A DNA stretch of 64,000 bases from Pyrus communis (GCF_963583255.1 NC_084810.1:10127853-10191852); one strand, 5' to 3'. Counted from the stretch's first letter, positions 1 through 13,008 are shown. Notes: generated from the letters alone by a model not told the origin. Program-made: numbers and translations.

Positions 1-586
1 ACAACTCAATCACCCCCTTCTAATTGGACCTTAAGCTCATCAACCTCTAACTATATCATGACTCTTCTAATCCACCTTGTTCTACTATAGTACTTCTCTT
101 CTTTGTCTAACTCAGAATGGTTCTTGTTCCATTGGAGAAAACTAAACCACAAAATATATCCAAGCAGAAAAGAGAGGATGAGTTTTGTACTTACTTTCAG
201 GGTGTCCTTCCATCCACCCCATCCGATCATAAATGCAACTACTTAGGCAATTGGATATTGCATTCCAATTAGTCTCCAATGGGCAATTAGTGGTTGCCCC
301 TTCTCCCTACCCATACCTACCCACCTCACCTATCATAAATGTCCATAGGGTACAAGCATCACCCCAATCGAGAAGGGCTAGAAACAGAGACATATTTAGG
401 GGCAAAACGACTGCGGGAGGGATAACAGGCTCCCCAGCGCCCACAGATACCTAACTCAGAGAATAGTCACAATCAGATCAAATGTACCTCTGACAACCCA
501 CCCACTAGAAAAGGGGAAAAGATTACCTCGAGTGATGAAACTCCATGGGGAAGAAGGCAGGAAGGTTGTAGTTGTCTGCAATAACT
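1..586. other. Intergenic sequence, nothing recognised
   Basis: I see no supported gene here. The open frames are short and have no recognisable domain. The stretch ends at a MITE target-site duplication. Confidence 0.4.
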
Positions 587-595
587 CAAGTTTTG

Positions 596-761
596 GAGAA
601 ATTTTTAGGTGTACCGGGTACACCAAAAAATTTGGTGTACCCTCACTCATAACACTGTTTGTACCCTCACTTATTTTTCAATAAAATAATAAAAATCAAA
701 ATGTTATGAGTGAGGGTACACCAAATTTTTTTGGTGTACCCGGTACACCTAAAAATTTCTC
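596..761. mobile_element. 166-bp MITE with 9-bp target duplication
   Basis: The two ends form a long inverted repeat: GAGAAATTTTTAGGTGTACC at the left and its reverse complement at the right, followed by further inverted copies of a GGTGTACCCTCACTCATAAC-like stretch inside. The element is flanked by the direct repeat CAAGTTTTG at 587-595 and 762-770. One more shared G leaves a one-base uncertainty in the boundary. There is no coding capacity. A 9-bp duplication is typical of Mutator-like elements, so a Mutator-derived MITE is inferred. Confidence 0.8.
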
Positions 762-771
762 CAAGTTTTGG

Positions 772-1141
772 AGGAAAAAAATGCCCACGAAATCATATAT
801 GAGGGTGGGTCAACCAGGTAAATGACTTGCCGAGTGAAATGACTACAGATCAGCCAGATTTGTACCAACCCACCCACCTGCAGAAAGAATAAATAACCTC
901 GGATGGAACTCGCCAATGTAAGGAAGGTTATAGATGGTGGAAATAATTCTAATTTTGGTAGGTTAGAAACTAAATGATCTAAAAGGGGGCATCAATGTGA
1001 ATTTCGAGAGAGGACGGTACAAGCGCTCTCACAATAGAGAGAAGCACTCTCACAGTAAAGAGAAAAGCTCTCATGGAGGAGAGAAAGTTGAGCTTTAATT
1101 AGGCCGGCACAGAAGCATATCGTGTTGTTTTATTATGTAGT
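772..1141. other. Intergenic sequence, nothing recognised
   Basis: AT-rich DNA between two MITEs. A short run of AGAGAG/CTCTCA imperfect repeats lies near 1000-1085. No gene was found. Confidence 0.4.
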
Positions 1142-1150
1142 AATTCCTAA

Positions 1151-1270
1151 GGGAAGTGTTATTGGCATTTCAAAAATCTCATTTTACACTCCTCACAAAT
1201 GTATTTTTCTTTCCAAATATAGAAAGTTTGGAGTGTAGAATGAGATTTTTGGAATGCCAATAACAATTCC
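1151..1270. mobile_element. 120-bp MITE, copy 1 of a family
   Basis: The ends are long inverted repeats: GGGAAGTGTTATTGGCATTT on the left against AATGCCAATAACAATTCC on the right, so the whole element can fold back. It is flanked by a nearly perfect 9-bp direct repeat, AATTCCTAA at 1142-1150 and TATTCCTAA at 1271-1279. A second copy of exactly the same length lies at 2981-3100. The 9-bp duplication points to a Mutator-derived MITE (inference). Confidence 0.85.
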
Positions 1271-1279
1271 TATTCCTAA

Positions 1280-2971
1280 TTACGTGTGTATTGATAGATG
1301 AGATCCTGACACATTTACTAATACACCCCTAATCTCGTACTAATTAAGCACAAACATCATATGGAGAGCTTGCACAAGTAGACACATATTTAACAGTGTT
1401 ACTCAAGCCGTTAGGACTTAGGACTAATATGGTGCGACGACTAAGCACCAATAATCATTCAAATAATTTCACTAACCAAGTCAAACAGTTAATTGACATA
1501 CTAAGTGGCATAAGATTATAAAAGATCATTGCCTTAATCCTTTCAAGATAATCATTCTTTAAAAAGACTTTACGTCATTCTTCAAGACTAAACTTGGACA
1601 ATAAAGATCGTCCGGTTCACACTATAACTTGCTTTTCTTTCTTTTTTTTTTTTTTTAACTTTGCGTCCTACAAATCAATATTTTCATTGAAAGATAATAG
1701 TCTTTTCTATTGGTCTTTGTGTGAAATTAAAATGACCAAAATACCTTCCAACTAATGGGTCGGATTTCTCATGTCTAAGAGGTTCATATGCAGTCGGTTA
1801 ATTTGCATTTTAGCTTGGAGAATGGTTCAAGTAGAATGCAAGTAGAGTTAAATAGTAATCTTCCTAGGTTTACAACACCTACAAGGTACGTTGCCCACTC
1901 AAATCTAAGGTCCAATACATTCATCAGAGTGATTGAATTGAGCATTTGAGAGTCCACAGTCAGTGCAACAATGGTGCCTTTTACTCTTTGAGGCTTTTCC
2001 TTGTTTTGCAAGCTATCTTAAAGAATTTATTGGACGTACATAATTGTGTTCCAACATATGGGCACACACAAAGTGTGTGAGAAAATTTTTTATTTTTGTT
2101 TTTGAAATAAAAGGAGAGAGGAAGAGAGTGATAAAGAATGTGAGAGTGGGAAGTTTGTTATTTATTTTTTATTTTTTATTTTTTATATTTTTAATTAGAG
2201 ATATGCTAGGATTACATGTACGTGAGGTTTTGAAAAAAAACTGCAAAAATTGGTTGTGTGAAATTACATTTCTACTCCATATTTCTTATTCATGTTATGT
2301 TTTAATTATAGGGTTAAACTGATAATTTTATAAGATTTTGATTAATAATGAGCGTTTTATTAATTAGTAAAGATTAATCATAATTTAAATTACATATTTA
2401 AAAATTGAAAAATAATTTAGTTTGTGTTTATTATGCTGAAGTCGAGTTACTAGTATTTGGGTACAATTCGCCCAACAGAGGAATAAAATAACAAAACTCA
2501 AAAGGGTAAAATGATAAATAACAAAAGACGCACAAACAACTACAATACTCCCATCATTAAAGTTAAAGCATAATATCTAACTAATCCCCAAAGAAACTAA
2601 AAACAAATGAAAGCCTAAATGAAGTGGCATATTCTATGAGATATGCGTTTTGGCCTTGTGTTCTAGTTGCGAAACGAATCCAATAACGGTTACTTTTAAA
2701 AAGCGATTCGATCTCGTGGGGCCACAGAGTTCTTGCCTCACGCCTTCAGTTGTCCTCAATCTCTCCCCATTCTCCGCATTCCTTCTTAGTATGCATCCGT
2801 CCTTTTAATTTTCTTTATTTTGAAATCAATCTATTCGTGATTATATCAGTTACCAAGTTGTTCAAAAGTTGATTCCATTTCCACCCACAGAAAGAAAAAC
2901 CATCAACTCTTCCCTCCTCTCTCTTTCGTCTAATTCAGAAATTCCGAGTCGTTTAATAATTTGTTGTTAGT
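1280..2971. other. Intergenic sequence between two MITE copies
   Basis: AT-rich sequence with a poly-T run near 1640-1657. Open frames are short and low-complexity, for example 2044-2322. Around 2640-2950 the sequence is richer in GC and CT and could be an untranslated leader or a decayed gene edge, but no coding frame supports this. Confidence 0.4.
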
Positions 2972-2980
2972 TTTTATAAA

Positions 2981-3100
2981 GAGAATTGTTATTAGCATTT
3001 CAAAAATCTCATTTTACACTCCTTATAAATGTTTTTTTTTCCTAATTATAGAAAGTTTGGAGTGCCAAATGAGAGTTTTGGAGTGCTAATAACGATTCCC
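2981..3100. mobile_element. 120-bp MITE, copy 2 of the same family
   Basis: This copy has the same length and layout as the element at 1151-1270, with ends GAGAATTGTTATTAGC and GCTAATAACGATTCCC in inverted orientation. It is flanked by a perfect 9-bp target duplication, TTTTATAAA, at 2972-2980 and 3101-3109. The two copies share the internal AAAATCTCATTTTACACTCC block and a GAAAGTTTGGAGTG block. Confidence 0.88.
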
Positions 3101-3187
3101 TTTTATAAAAGAAAGGAGATATAATAGTGGATGAATGGTGATAAATGAGAGCAGGTGTTTAGCCATGACATAGGCAGAGAGAAGGAT

Positions 3188-5403
3188 TGACACGCCCCAA
3201 CCCCGATATTCCCCGAATACCAGGATAGGCACGTGCTGGCCGACACCCGAGGGTGACGAAAGCCATTTATTGAGTGTAAATGCTGAAAACAAAGGATAAA
3301 TAAGGTTTATAAATATAAAAGAATAATGAATATGTAAATAAGGACCGTGTTCAGAGCACACCTCTAATCTAGAACACTAAAAGAAAATAATATAAAATTG
3401 AATGAAACAAAGGAGTGGGTCCTACACCGAGAGGACTCGAAGATGTCGATGCAGAAGTGCCTGGACGTCGGGATTGTATGCCTCGATTCTAAGTCCTGAA
3501 GGGGGCGCAAAACAAACATGAGTGGACCAACTTGATATATATATATATATATATATAATAAAACAGTTATCAACATACTAACTCTCAGGTTTTATGAAAA
3601 CACATATATAATGATAAATATAGGTTTTCCGAAAACCTAGCATGTCGTGCAATATCTCAAATCATAACTCGCATAAAATAATAAACACTAGTGAATGTCC
3701 GATATAACACTTCAGGCCCCATGCCGGCTCCCCGTCTCTGAGCAGACAGTCAGAGGAAAAGACACTTCAGGCCCCTTGCTGGCACCCCGTCTCTGAGCAG
3801 ACAGTCAGAGGAAAACACACTCCAGGCCCTATGCCAACACCAAACCGTCACCCAGGACGGACCAGATCTATCCCTACGTCCCGTAGCGGAAAGGACCACT
3901 AGGGAAGTACAAAACCAGTGAACATACATATATTGAAAATCAACTTCATAGTATAAAGTCATCCATCATCTATACTATAAAGAAGTGTTCTAAACATGTT
4001 CTAAATATCATATCGTCATCCATCAGATATTCTATAAGAACATGGGTTATAGGAAAAATAGTAATAATTCAAACTAGCCTCAATAAGCATGTTATCTCGT
4101 AAAACGTTCATAAAACATAATCATCAAATCATGCTTTTCATGTATGCATTTCTACTATTAAAACATGCATTTTTAGAAGGGGTCCACTCACAGTACTTCG
4201 CCGTCGAAAAGCCACGCCATCTAGCGAAGAAGGAAACGCCACAGATAAACGCCCCTAAGCACATAAAGGGTACATTTAGTCAAACTCTACTCAAACGACT
4301 GAATTTGGAAAAACGGACATCGGAAACGGGTTCAGGACGTCGAAATTAGCCTAGGAGAGGTCCCACACGAAAACCCAAAAAGTCAACGGTCAAAGTCAAC
4401 GCTGAGTCAACGGTCAGACCGGGTCCGAGTCAGCAGGTCAAACGAGTCTGGGCTTGGATCCGGATTGGGTTAAAGGGTTTGGACTTGGGTTTGGGCCTAA
4501 AGGGTTTTAGGGTTAACGGGCCGGAGGCCCTAAAAGAAACGGCCTAAGGCCTTTAAATTAACAAAACCAAAAATAAAAATAATAAAAGGTTGGGTTGGGC
4601 TACCCACGGTTTTGGGCTTGGCAGGAAAGGCCCAAAGGCCTTGGGTTTTGGTGGTTCGTCGGATTTCAAGGAAGGAGAAGGCCGATTTTCGGCCGGAGAA
4701 TTCCCTAGCTCCGATGGAGCTCAAAACTCAACCAAAACATGTCATTCAATATACCAAATTGAAGCCCCAAAGGTAAGGAATCGAAATATACCCTTGGTTC
4801 CCGTCATCGTGGTCAGAGTTGGCCGAAAAACAGCCTGGAAGCCACGGGTGTCCGCCGGAAACTAGGTAAGATTCAAATGAGTATAACTTCTTCAATACTC
4901 AATGAAATTGGGTGAAACAAAAAGGAAAGTTGTATTACTCAGCGAGAAAAAGAGATTGATACCTTGCACACCGGCCAAATCGCCGTGGTTTGGCCGGAAA
5001 TTGCCTCGAAAGGGGCGGTGCTCACCGGAAAACTGGGAAATGTCTCTGAGGTGGTTTCTTCATGGTTTGACGTCCAAAACACAACCACGGGGTTAGAAAA
5101 GAGTTATAGGTGTGGGCATGGGTGGGTGTGTGTGTGTGGGTGTGTTCTTGTCAGAGAAAAGAGCACCGAGAGGGGGGGATGGAGAAATCACAGAGGAGAA
5201 AGAGAGAAGAGAGAAGAGAGACTTTTTAGAAGAAATAAAAGAAAGGGAAGGGGAAAGGAACCGGGGACAAAACAGGGGGTGGGCCCCTTGGGCTCACCAA
5301 TTAAGGCTAAAAAAACAATTTTAAAAAGGAAAGTATCCCCCAAACTTAATGAAAATACAAAAATACCCATTTTCTTACGTAAATCCCGGGACGGGTTGTT
5401 ACA
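3188..5403. mobile_element. Probable solo LTR, 2.2 kb, target duplication AGGAT
   Basis: The sequence begins TGACACGCCCCAACCCC and ends GGGACGGGTTGTTACA, so it has the TG...CA ends of a long terminal repeat. It is flanked by the perfect 5-bp direct repeat AGGAT at 3183-3187 and 5404-5408. There is no internal gag or pol, no primer-binding site and no second LTR, so a solo LTR left by recombination between two LTRs is the simplest reading. Open frames inside (for example 4964-5413) are low-complexity and not treated as genes. A (TA)n run lies at 3535-3557. Confidence 0.72.
3707..3863. repeat. 55-bp tandem repeat inside the solo LTR
   Basis: A unit starting ACACTTCAGGCCCC and containing CCCCGTCTCTGAGCAGACAG starts at 3707 and again at 3762. 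A third, decayed partial copy starts at 3817. The spacing is exactly 55 bp both times. Confidence 0.85.
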
Positions 5404-5429
5404 AGGATGGTAGTTACTACTCAAAATTA

Positions 5430-5615
5430 GTGTTTTTTTTTTTTTTGTTTTTTTGTGAACAAACGATATTTCTATACTAAGGGAAAAGAGAGTGGGCTAA
5501 GCCTCACAATGGGTAAGCAATAATGTGCTTCAAATTTGCCTTTGGCGAGAATCGAACCTAAGACATCTGACTTACAAGTGAAAAGAAATATCACTTAATC
5601 ATAGTACTAAGTGGC
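5430..5615 (-). mobile_element. tRNA-derived SINE, copy 1
   Basis: On the minus strand the element starts near 5615 with GCCACTTAGTACTATG. It carries a Pol III B-box-like block, GGTTCGATTCTCGCC, around 5542-5556, and ends in an A-rich tail, the T-run at about 5431-5451 on the plus strand. The same body occurs at 25960-26124 and, more decayed, at 63645-63785. Family name not assigned. Confidence 0.7.
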
Positions 5616-7224
5616 TAATTTTATTTTTATTTTCCTTTTAAATGTGTAATTAAACTATTTAACAATTATTACATGGGTTAGATACAATGATTCATTCTAA
5701 AAAAGTTTTTTAGATTATGCAACGTGTTCTTATCTTTTATGTTCCTCTAGATTCTCCATAAATAGCCTTTAAACAATCAAACTATATTCTCTACCAACAT
5801 CAATCTGTTCTCAATTGCCGCCTCTTACTTTTGCTTAGGGTCGGCGGCAGCCCACTAACTCATCTTCTCCTCCTCCTTCCCTCCCCTATCCTCTGCCACT
5901 TCCCTCTCGCCTTCCCATCATCTCCTTTGCCTCCTTCCCCCTTGCTGCATCCCAGCCCTTTCTTCTTTCAAGCCTTCCTCTCCATTTCCTTTTTCTCTTC
6001 CTTCCCTGTTTCTCTTTTTTTCCTGTGTTGCTATATTTCTAATTTACTTTGGCTTTCCTTGAGCTTGGTCTCATTTTTCTTGAACCTTATCTCAGTTTTC
6101 TTGAGCTTTGTCCCCATAGCTTGTCTCAAATCGGAGCATTTATGCACCCCTCTGGCTCCGATGCTTCTTTCCGTCCCATGTCCTCAATTGTCGACCAACC
6201 ACCGCTACTCAGCTCAGTTGCTTTTCCTCAGCGACGTGCTTGGGTTTCGGGTGGCTGTTAAAGTGCAATTTGCACTTTTGGTAGGATTATGGAAGCGCTC
6301 ACTGCGTAAGTGGCTCACTCACCCCCATTTTCCGCTGATCCAGTTGTTCCATTTAATTCTTTCCCTTGGTGCTGGTGGCCTTGTGATGGAGGCGCATCTA
6401 ACTTGGTGGTGGGTGTCGATTTTAGGGTTTTTGTTGTTTTTTTCAGCTGGGTCCTTTAGGGCCTTTATGTTGTATTTGCTTTTCCTTCTTAGGGTTGTAT
6501 TTAGTTTGAGACCTGCCTTTTAGGCTCTCTTTTCCATGTACTAATCTTTTTATTTAAAAAAAAACTAATGAAAATGGCTTCAAATCTTTGCATTTTAATT
6601 ATATAAAAAAATAAAAAATAAATAAAGCCTATTCGCTAACTTTATTTAATAATAAGGACAAAATAATTTTAAAAAAAAACAAAACAAAACATAAAAAACC
6701 CAACTTGCGCTGGGCGTGTCACACCCCCCCCCCCCCAAAAAAAAATTTCCACACTCCATTTTTTTTCTCCCATTGTTAGCTACATTAATAGATTTTTATT
6801 ATTATTATTATTATTTTGTATTTTTTTTAGCTTAGAATAAGAAAAAGACTTCAAATTGAATTACATTCCCCAGTTTTATTTTTGTGGTGTTGTTTCCCAC
6901 TTGTAGTCAAGATGACAAGAGATTTTTCAATGTGCCTGGAATACGGGGTGGTACACTACATATCTCTATACAAGTGGTGAGATTCTTGTGTTAAAAACTT
7001 AATAACATAAATAATAAAATTTCTCCAAGATGACACCCAAGCTCAAGAAATTGGATGGAGAGCTACATTTATTATTGCAGGTATGTAAAAATTGTGAGGG
7101 AATTTTAATTGGGTAATTGAAAACAACTTTTTAAATATAATTACTAAGAACATAATCTTCTCAAAGTTTTGATCTACTTTGATCTAAATGATCACTTCTA
7201 GGTTCATCATTTTCGAAGCAATGG
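5616..7224. other. Non-coding stretch with a pyrimidine-rich open frame
   Basis: The open frame at 5831-6523 (230 codons) is dominated by Ser, Leu, Pro and Phe from CT-rich DNA and matches no family I know. It is followed by T/A runs that could be a decayed poly(A) tail, so a processed or LINE-like relic is possible but unproven. A C-run then A-run lies near 6725-6748, and a TTA microsatellite near 6797-6815. No gene is supported. Confidence 0.4.
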
Positions 7225-7317
7225 GTGCTTTTACAATTACACATCTCTATTCTCTCTCTATGCCGCACCCCCTCTCTCTTTCCAGCCTCTATAATTATTT
7301 AGTAAATTATGCCTACA
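7225..7317 (+). repeat. Truncated 5' LTR of the copia relic
   Basis: The run ACACATCTCTATTCTCTCTC through AATTATGCCTACA matches the last part of the LTR at 13018-13267. Similarity stops upstream of about 7225, so most of this LTR is missing or has diverged beyond recognition. The next bases, TGTTATCAACACGCTC from about 7321, sit where the primer-binding site should be. Confidence 0.65.
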
Positions 7318-7652
7318 ACATGTTATCAACACGCTCTTGACGTTGTGCTAAAGAGAGTTTATTCTTGAATCAGGGGAGTATTACGTTTTAATCATTCTTT
7401 TTATGATTAATTTATTATTTTATTAAATTGATCTACTTGTTATTGATTCAATTTATTTTTTTATTTGTTGAACGTGATACAATGCATTGGAGATGCAATT
7501 TCAGCTTTCCGAGAATGATCTTTTACAAATTTAAAGGCTTTTGTTTTTTTCTGCCAATCAGGTACGCTTAAAATAAAGGAAGATATTTGAAACAACCATG
7601 AACATGAAAACATTCCTCATGATGCATGAACCCCCTATATTTACATTTACCT

Positions 7653-7656
<4 letters not shown>

Positions 7657-7695
<39 letters not shown>
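7657..7695. repeat. (TA)n microsatellite
   Basis: About 19 consecutive TA dinucleotides within the leader/gag portion of the copia relic. The spurious frame at 7626-7862 comes from this run. Confidence 0.9.
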
Positions 7696-7697
<2 letters not shown>

Positions 7698-8790
7698 ATA
7701 TGTTTCATATATTTGTCAATATATACATACGTTTCATGCATTACGCAATTTTTGCTATGTGGAATTTTTGAGTCAAAGCATATAAATAAATTAGAAGCAA
7801 TTAGGGTTTTTCAAACCTTAGCAAAAATCGAAAAAAAAAATTATGGGATTTTTGCAGCATAAGCCACGGCTCACTGCCAAGTCGCCAGTAGCACCACCAA
7901 GTTGAGCCCCACTGCTGCCCTGCAGCCCAGCCATGTGGAGGACCTTAAGACGACGTCATTTGACATCTAGACCACATGGCAGCAGCCCTTTGGGCTTTGC
8001 TGCGCACGCAAGACATACTAGGCCCTTAGCCTGGTATGGTTTCCTCGGGCCTCTAGCCTAGACTAACTCCAAAAGAGGCATGCAGCTCTCTTGGATCTGT
8101 CATACCGTGTCCCTGGCCCAAAAATTAGCAACCTCATTTTGCTAGGCCTTTGTCCTCAAGCTCAGGCCTGCCTGCAGCAAGCCACAAGCTTGCTGGGCTT
8201 TGCCTAAGCCCTTGGCCCAACTCATTCCCTCCGGCCCAAACCCCAAAAGCCAGCTTTGGCTGGGCTTTCCCGCACACCCAGGCCAGCCCCGTGCTAGGCC
8301 TATCCCACCGTGCCCTGTTTTGGCCCAAAACAAGCAGCCCATGCTGCTAGGCTCACCCCAGACCCACGCCCTTGAGGCCCATAGCCTTTTCGAGGCCCAA
8401 AAGGCCCGCAGCCGTGCTGCAGAGCATATCCATAGATTGTAGTCAACCCAAATAAGCTTGGGCCGCAACCCTTTTTTGACCCAATGCCAATTTTCGGCAT
8501 TCTCGCGTTATGAATCATACCCATTTAATTATTGGGGTATTTTGGTTAACGCTAATTAATTTTAATATAATTGTCACTTGGTCTATTGCCAACCGAAGCT
8601 AATATGACCAGCCTATCATTACTTTGCTTCCACGATCGATCCTGTTTGGTCCCGATCTATTGAATTAATTAAAAATGACCAATAGCCTATTAATCTGACG
8701 ATTAATCCAAAATTATTGACCTGAAGATCACTTTTGGACATTAACGATTCAATAATTTATTTTTCTACTTTAAACCGTTGACATCCTTTC

Positions 8791-8945
8791 GAAGTCTACC
8801 AAATGGGGATGCCCTGTTTCGGCAGGAATGCACCGAAGGGCATGCTCTGCTTCGATAAAGAAGCACCAAATGGTATTGCTCTACTTCGATAGAGGCCTAC
8901 CAAATAGACCCTTCTAGCTTCGAATGGAGCCTACCGAAGGGTCTG
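8791..8945. repeat. Degenerate tandem repeat of about 45 bp
   Basis: Roughly three to four imperfect units share the pattern ACC-AAA/AAG, then a GCTCTGCTTCGATAGAGG-like block, then CCTACC. The unit length and boundaries are approximate. It lies in the non-coding 5' portion of the copia relic. Confidence 0.5.
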
Positions 8946-11900
8946 TCTCTCTCACAATCCAATTTTGAGTTTATTTTTACGACATATGGTAGAATCAAGG
9001 CCTGCCATGGTGTGGCATTATGCTCGAAGTGTGATTCTTGGCACCTAAGACCTAAAACTTCAAGAATAAAGGATAATATTCCCAAACCTTAACCCTGCAT
9101 AATCTACTTTTGTCTTGATGGAATAGATCATTGGTTATGCACTTGTTCGTGCCCCTACCAATGTCATTAAGGAGTACCATTCTCGTAGTCAATATGTGAA
9201 ACTAATTTTGCTTCACCGAACACTGTTGCAAGAGCAGAATTTTGACATGAATGACCTTGTTGGTCGAATCTCCTTAGTAATTTTGATTTACTTTGTGAAT
9301 ATTTTTCTATGTTCTTGGATTCCAGTTTGGTGTTTGTTTTAGTTATGGATAATCTTATTGATATTGTCCTCGAATATGAGTTAGGTGAATCATGTTTCTT
9401 AACAAATGTGACCGAATTCAATTAAATACGTGATTAGGTACGAATGTGGGAAAGGTAGTTATCTGGATGAATGCGATACTACACACACTAACTTTATACC
9501 TAAATCATATCTCTAGCAAAAGTTCAGGTCTATCCAACCTAATTAAGAGCGTCAGCACGCTTCTCGTTGTATGAATGGTACTAAATTACCATTTCAGAGA
9601 CCTTATATTCTCCCCGTTCCGGAAGAACGTTGTTGAGCTTAAGAATATTTGAGACAACAATGATCATGAATGAAACCACTGATGGAAAATAGAGTGAAAT
9701 TTCTTTGCACCACCTCCAAAAATGAGCCTGAAGCTTTGTATTGGGGCCAATGGGCTATCTCCCAACTGGGAACACTCCATATATGGCCAGCTCAGAGCCT
9801 GGTGATTCGAGCAGTTTACTTGCCTTGGCACGACCATTTGGGACACTTAGGTCGAAGAATGATGCTACGATGCATCTCCTTACTCGAAGAAAGGATCTTG
9901 TGCTTACAAGCATAATTTGCCAAGCCTGCTTATTGGGAAAATTGATTTTCTACATCATCCTTAGCAAAGATAAGAAATGACCTTAGATCCAAAGGAATAT
10001 ATGTGGACTAATCCAACCAAAATGCAGGCTACATAAATATTTATGGTTTTGGTTGATAAATCGACAAACTGGTCACATGTTTATCCACACACATTGCTGC
10101 TAAACCTTCTAGCCGATTTTAAAGGGTTCACCACCCTGATTATCCCATAAGGTCTAGAAGACTAAATAATGCAGGAGAATTTATATCGACGATTTTTCAA
10201 TAAAGTATTGTATGTCTTTTGGGTTTAAATTGGACATCGAATTCTCATGTTCACCCCAAAACAGCCTCGCATAGTGATCATAAAGCCCAATTTAAATGAT
10301 CGCCCAAACTTTGGTGAACGCACCAAGTTTTTGGTTTCTCCTAGGACTATGCAATCTTGTACATAGCTATGTTGGTCCGCCTTGAGGCCTATTGCCACTT
10401 AACCTATTCATTGTTACAGTTGGTTACTGGGTACAAACCTGAAGTTTCGTACTTACGCATTTTGGATATGCATTCCATTTGCCAAGTTGTGTCGCCACAA
10501 CGTACCAATATGGGTCCTCACAAAATGTTGTGAATCTTTGTTGATTATGATTCTCCTTCACACTAGCTCTCTTAGAGCCCTTGCAAGCTATCTTTTTACC
10601 ACTCATTTTCAGATTGTCACTTCAATGAGATAGTCTTCCGACCGTTAAGGGGAGATAAGAATGTCAGCATTCCTGTAGAACAATGTAACTTTACATGGAC
10701 GTTGCCCATTATGTCTCATCTCGATCTCCGTACTGCATAAGTGTGATAAGCATGTATGATGAATTCTAGCTTTCATAATGTTGCTCCAGATGCATTCCTT
10801 TGATCTAGCTAAAGTGACAATATCATTTACCAGCTACAAACATGCCTGCAAGGATAGACGTACTTAAAGGACGTCGAGTCAACATACCAGAACGGTGTGC
10901 CGCCCATGTTGGACGATTTGGCCGCTCTTATTGGACGGTCTGGTACACTGACAGATAGCCGATCAATCTATCTTGACCTGAAGCACGACAAATCACTCGA
11001 TTCATAAGATTAACTTCCCTAGAAGAGGAAGATCACGGCATAAAATCTATACTCGATCACTGTCTCAATCATTTCCATCTCATGAGATTAATCCGGATTA
11101 CTCCCGAGACTTGAAGTTCTTGGTCTAGTAGACTAGTTTGGATGAGATAATGGAATTGGAATGAGACTATCATCGATGATGTTTTCACTTATATGGTAGT
11201 TACCGACATAAATGAAAAGTGACAATATCGAACCGTGTTCCGTTGATTAGTGACAACGTAGAACTGATTGGATAACTGAAATCATAATCCAGGTTAAATT
11301 TCTTACCAAAGTATGTTTAGACCTATAGTTCCTACACTGGCCAAGGTAACCTTGTTGTGTTACATGTGGGAAAGGAAATGTAATGAGATGAATGAAATAG
11401 TGCGATATGATGCACATCTTACGACACAAGGTTTCTCTTAAACATCTTACGACACATGGATTGATTCAAATAGTTCTAAACCATGGAACACCCTCTCAAC
11501 TCGTTTGAGGTGTTCACTTACGAATTGCAGCAATCTAACTTATATGGTATACCCGTGTAAGTGATTATTTTATTAGTTAGGGATATGAATTAAGCCCTTG
11601 CATGTTAAATTATGAAGTCTTATTCTGAATTGCTAGAGTTGCAGTTTATGTCAATGACATGCATCTCACTAAGACTTTAGAAAAGCTTGAGAAAACTACC
11701 TCGCATCTAAAGACGGAATTTGAGATGAAGAATCTTAGGAAAATTCGTTTATACCTTGAACTGAAGTTTAAGCGTTGTTCTGACGATACTTTAGCCTACT
11801 AGTCAAACTATACCTCGAAGGTGTTACCTTTTGCGTATACCTATGATCTTCCAACGCTATATGCAAATGAGACCCTTGAGAGGTTATGGAATCCGAAGTT

Positions 11901-13008
11901 CCATATCTGAGTTTAACTTTGCACTTTGTTGTACTTAGCACATTGCATTAGATAGGACATCTCATTCGCTGTTGATCTATTGGTAAAGATACAACACCGT
12001 GCCTACACGCAACCACTAAATTGGTATTAAAGACGTTTTCCACCACCCTAAAAGGTACTACGGATTTGGGCTAATCCCAACATATCTCAAGCGGATCTGA
12101 CCCCCTTGATCCTCGAAATGATACTTGCCTTGTTTGTTATGTTGATGCTAGTTACTTATCAAACCCGCACAAGGCACATCCCCAAAATGGTTATGTTTTT
12201 ACCGTTAGGGATATCACAATATCTTGGAGGTCCACGATATGACCTTGGTTGCAAAACCTTCGAATCGTTCCAAAACTCACCTCACTTCATTACGCCACAC
12301 TTGAGACATGGTTAGGAGTTCTTGTTGAGCATAGTCGAAGTACTTGATGTTTTCATCCATCGTTGAGTCCCGACGATGATCCATAAAAACTATGTCGCAT
12401 GTATCAACCCGACCAAGACATGATACATCAACGAAGTCAACACCAAGACATATTATGTCTACATCTACATCAACAAAGCATCAGGAGATTAAAGTCATGC
12501 AACCCGATCCCAGACAACCTTGCCGACCTCTACATGACGTCACTACCAAAGTCAACCTTCCAGAAGCTTGTCCAAGGAATTGGTATGCCTAACTATTCAT
12601 ATGCAATGTTGTAGTTCTCATTTGGAAGTTCTGACAAACTCAGGGGGAGTATCCAGAAGTATACTCACTTGATCTTAATGTACTATTTTCCCTACGATTA
12701 CGAGAATTTTTCCCACTAGGTTTTGACGAGGCACCCATCCTGGGTTGGGCATACCCTTGTGAGTTCGTCTACTTGCGTCCAAAAGACGTATAGTTTTGAC
12801 TTAATACAACTTCTCACTTTTCTCTATAGTCTATGGGTTTTCTCCCACGTTGAGTTTTACCATAGCAAGATTTTGTGAGTTTTACCTTTTATGCATTTTT
12901 CCGTTGATCTGAGACTCACATTCGCTCATTGTGTCGACAACTTCATCAACTGTACTTACTTCATCTTTGAACACCTGATGCGCCATTTGTTTGAGTATTT
13001 ACACACTC

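Noticed and set aside
4964..5413. 149-codon frame in the first solo LTR
   Set aside because: Low-complexity Lys/Arg/Gly composition, overlapping other frames, and inside an LTR.
5831..6523. 230-codon open frame
   Set aside because: It comes from CT-rich DNA, has no recognisable domain and has no supporting gene structure. A retroposed relic remains possible.
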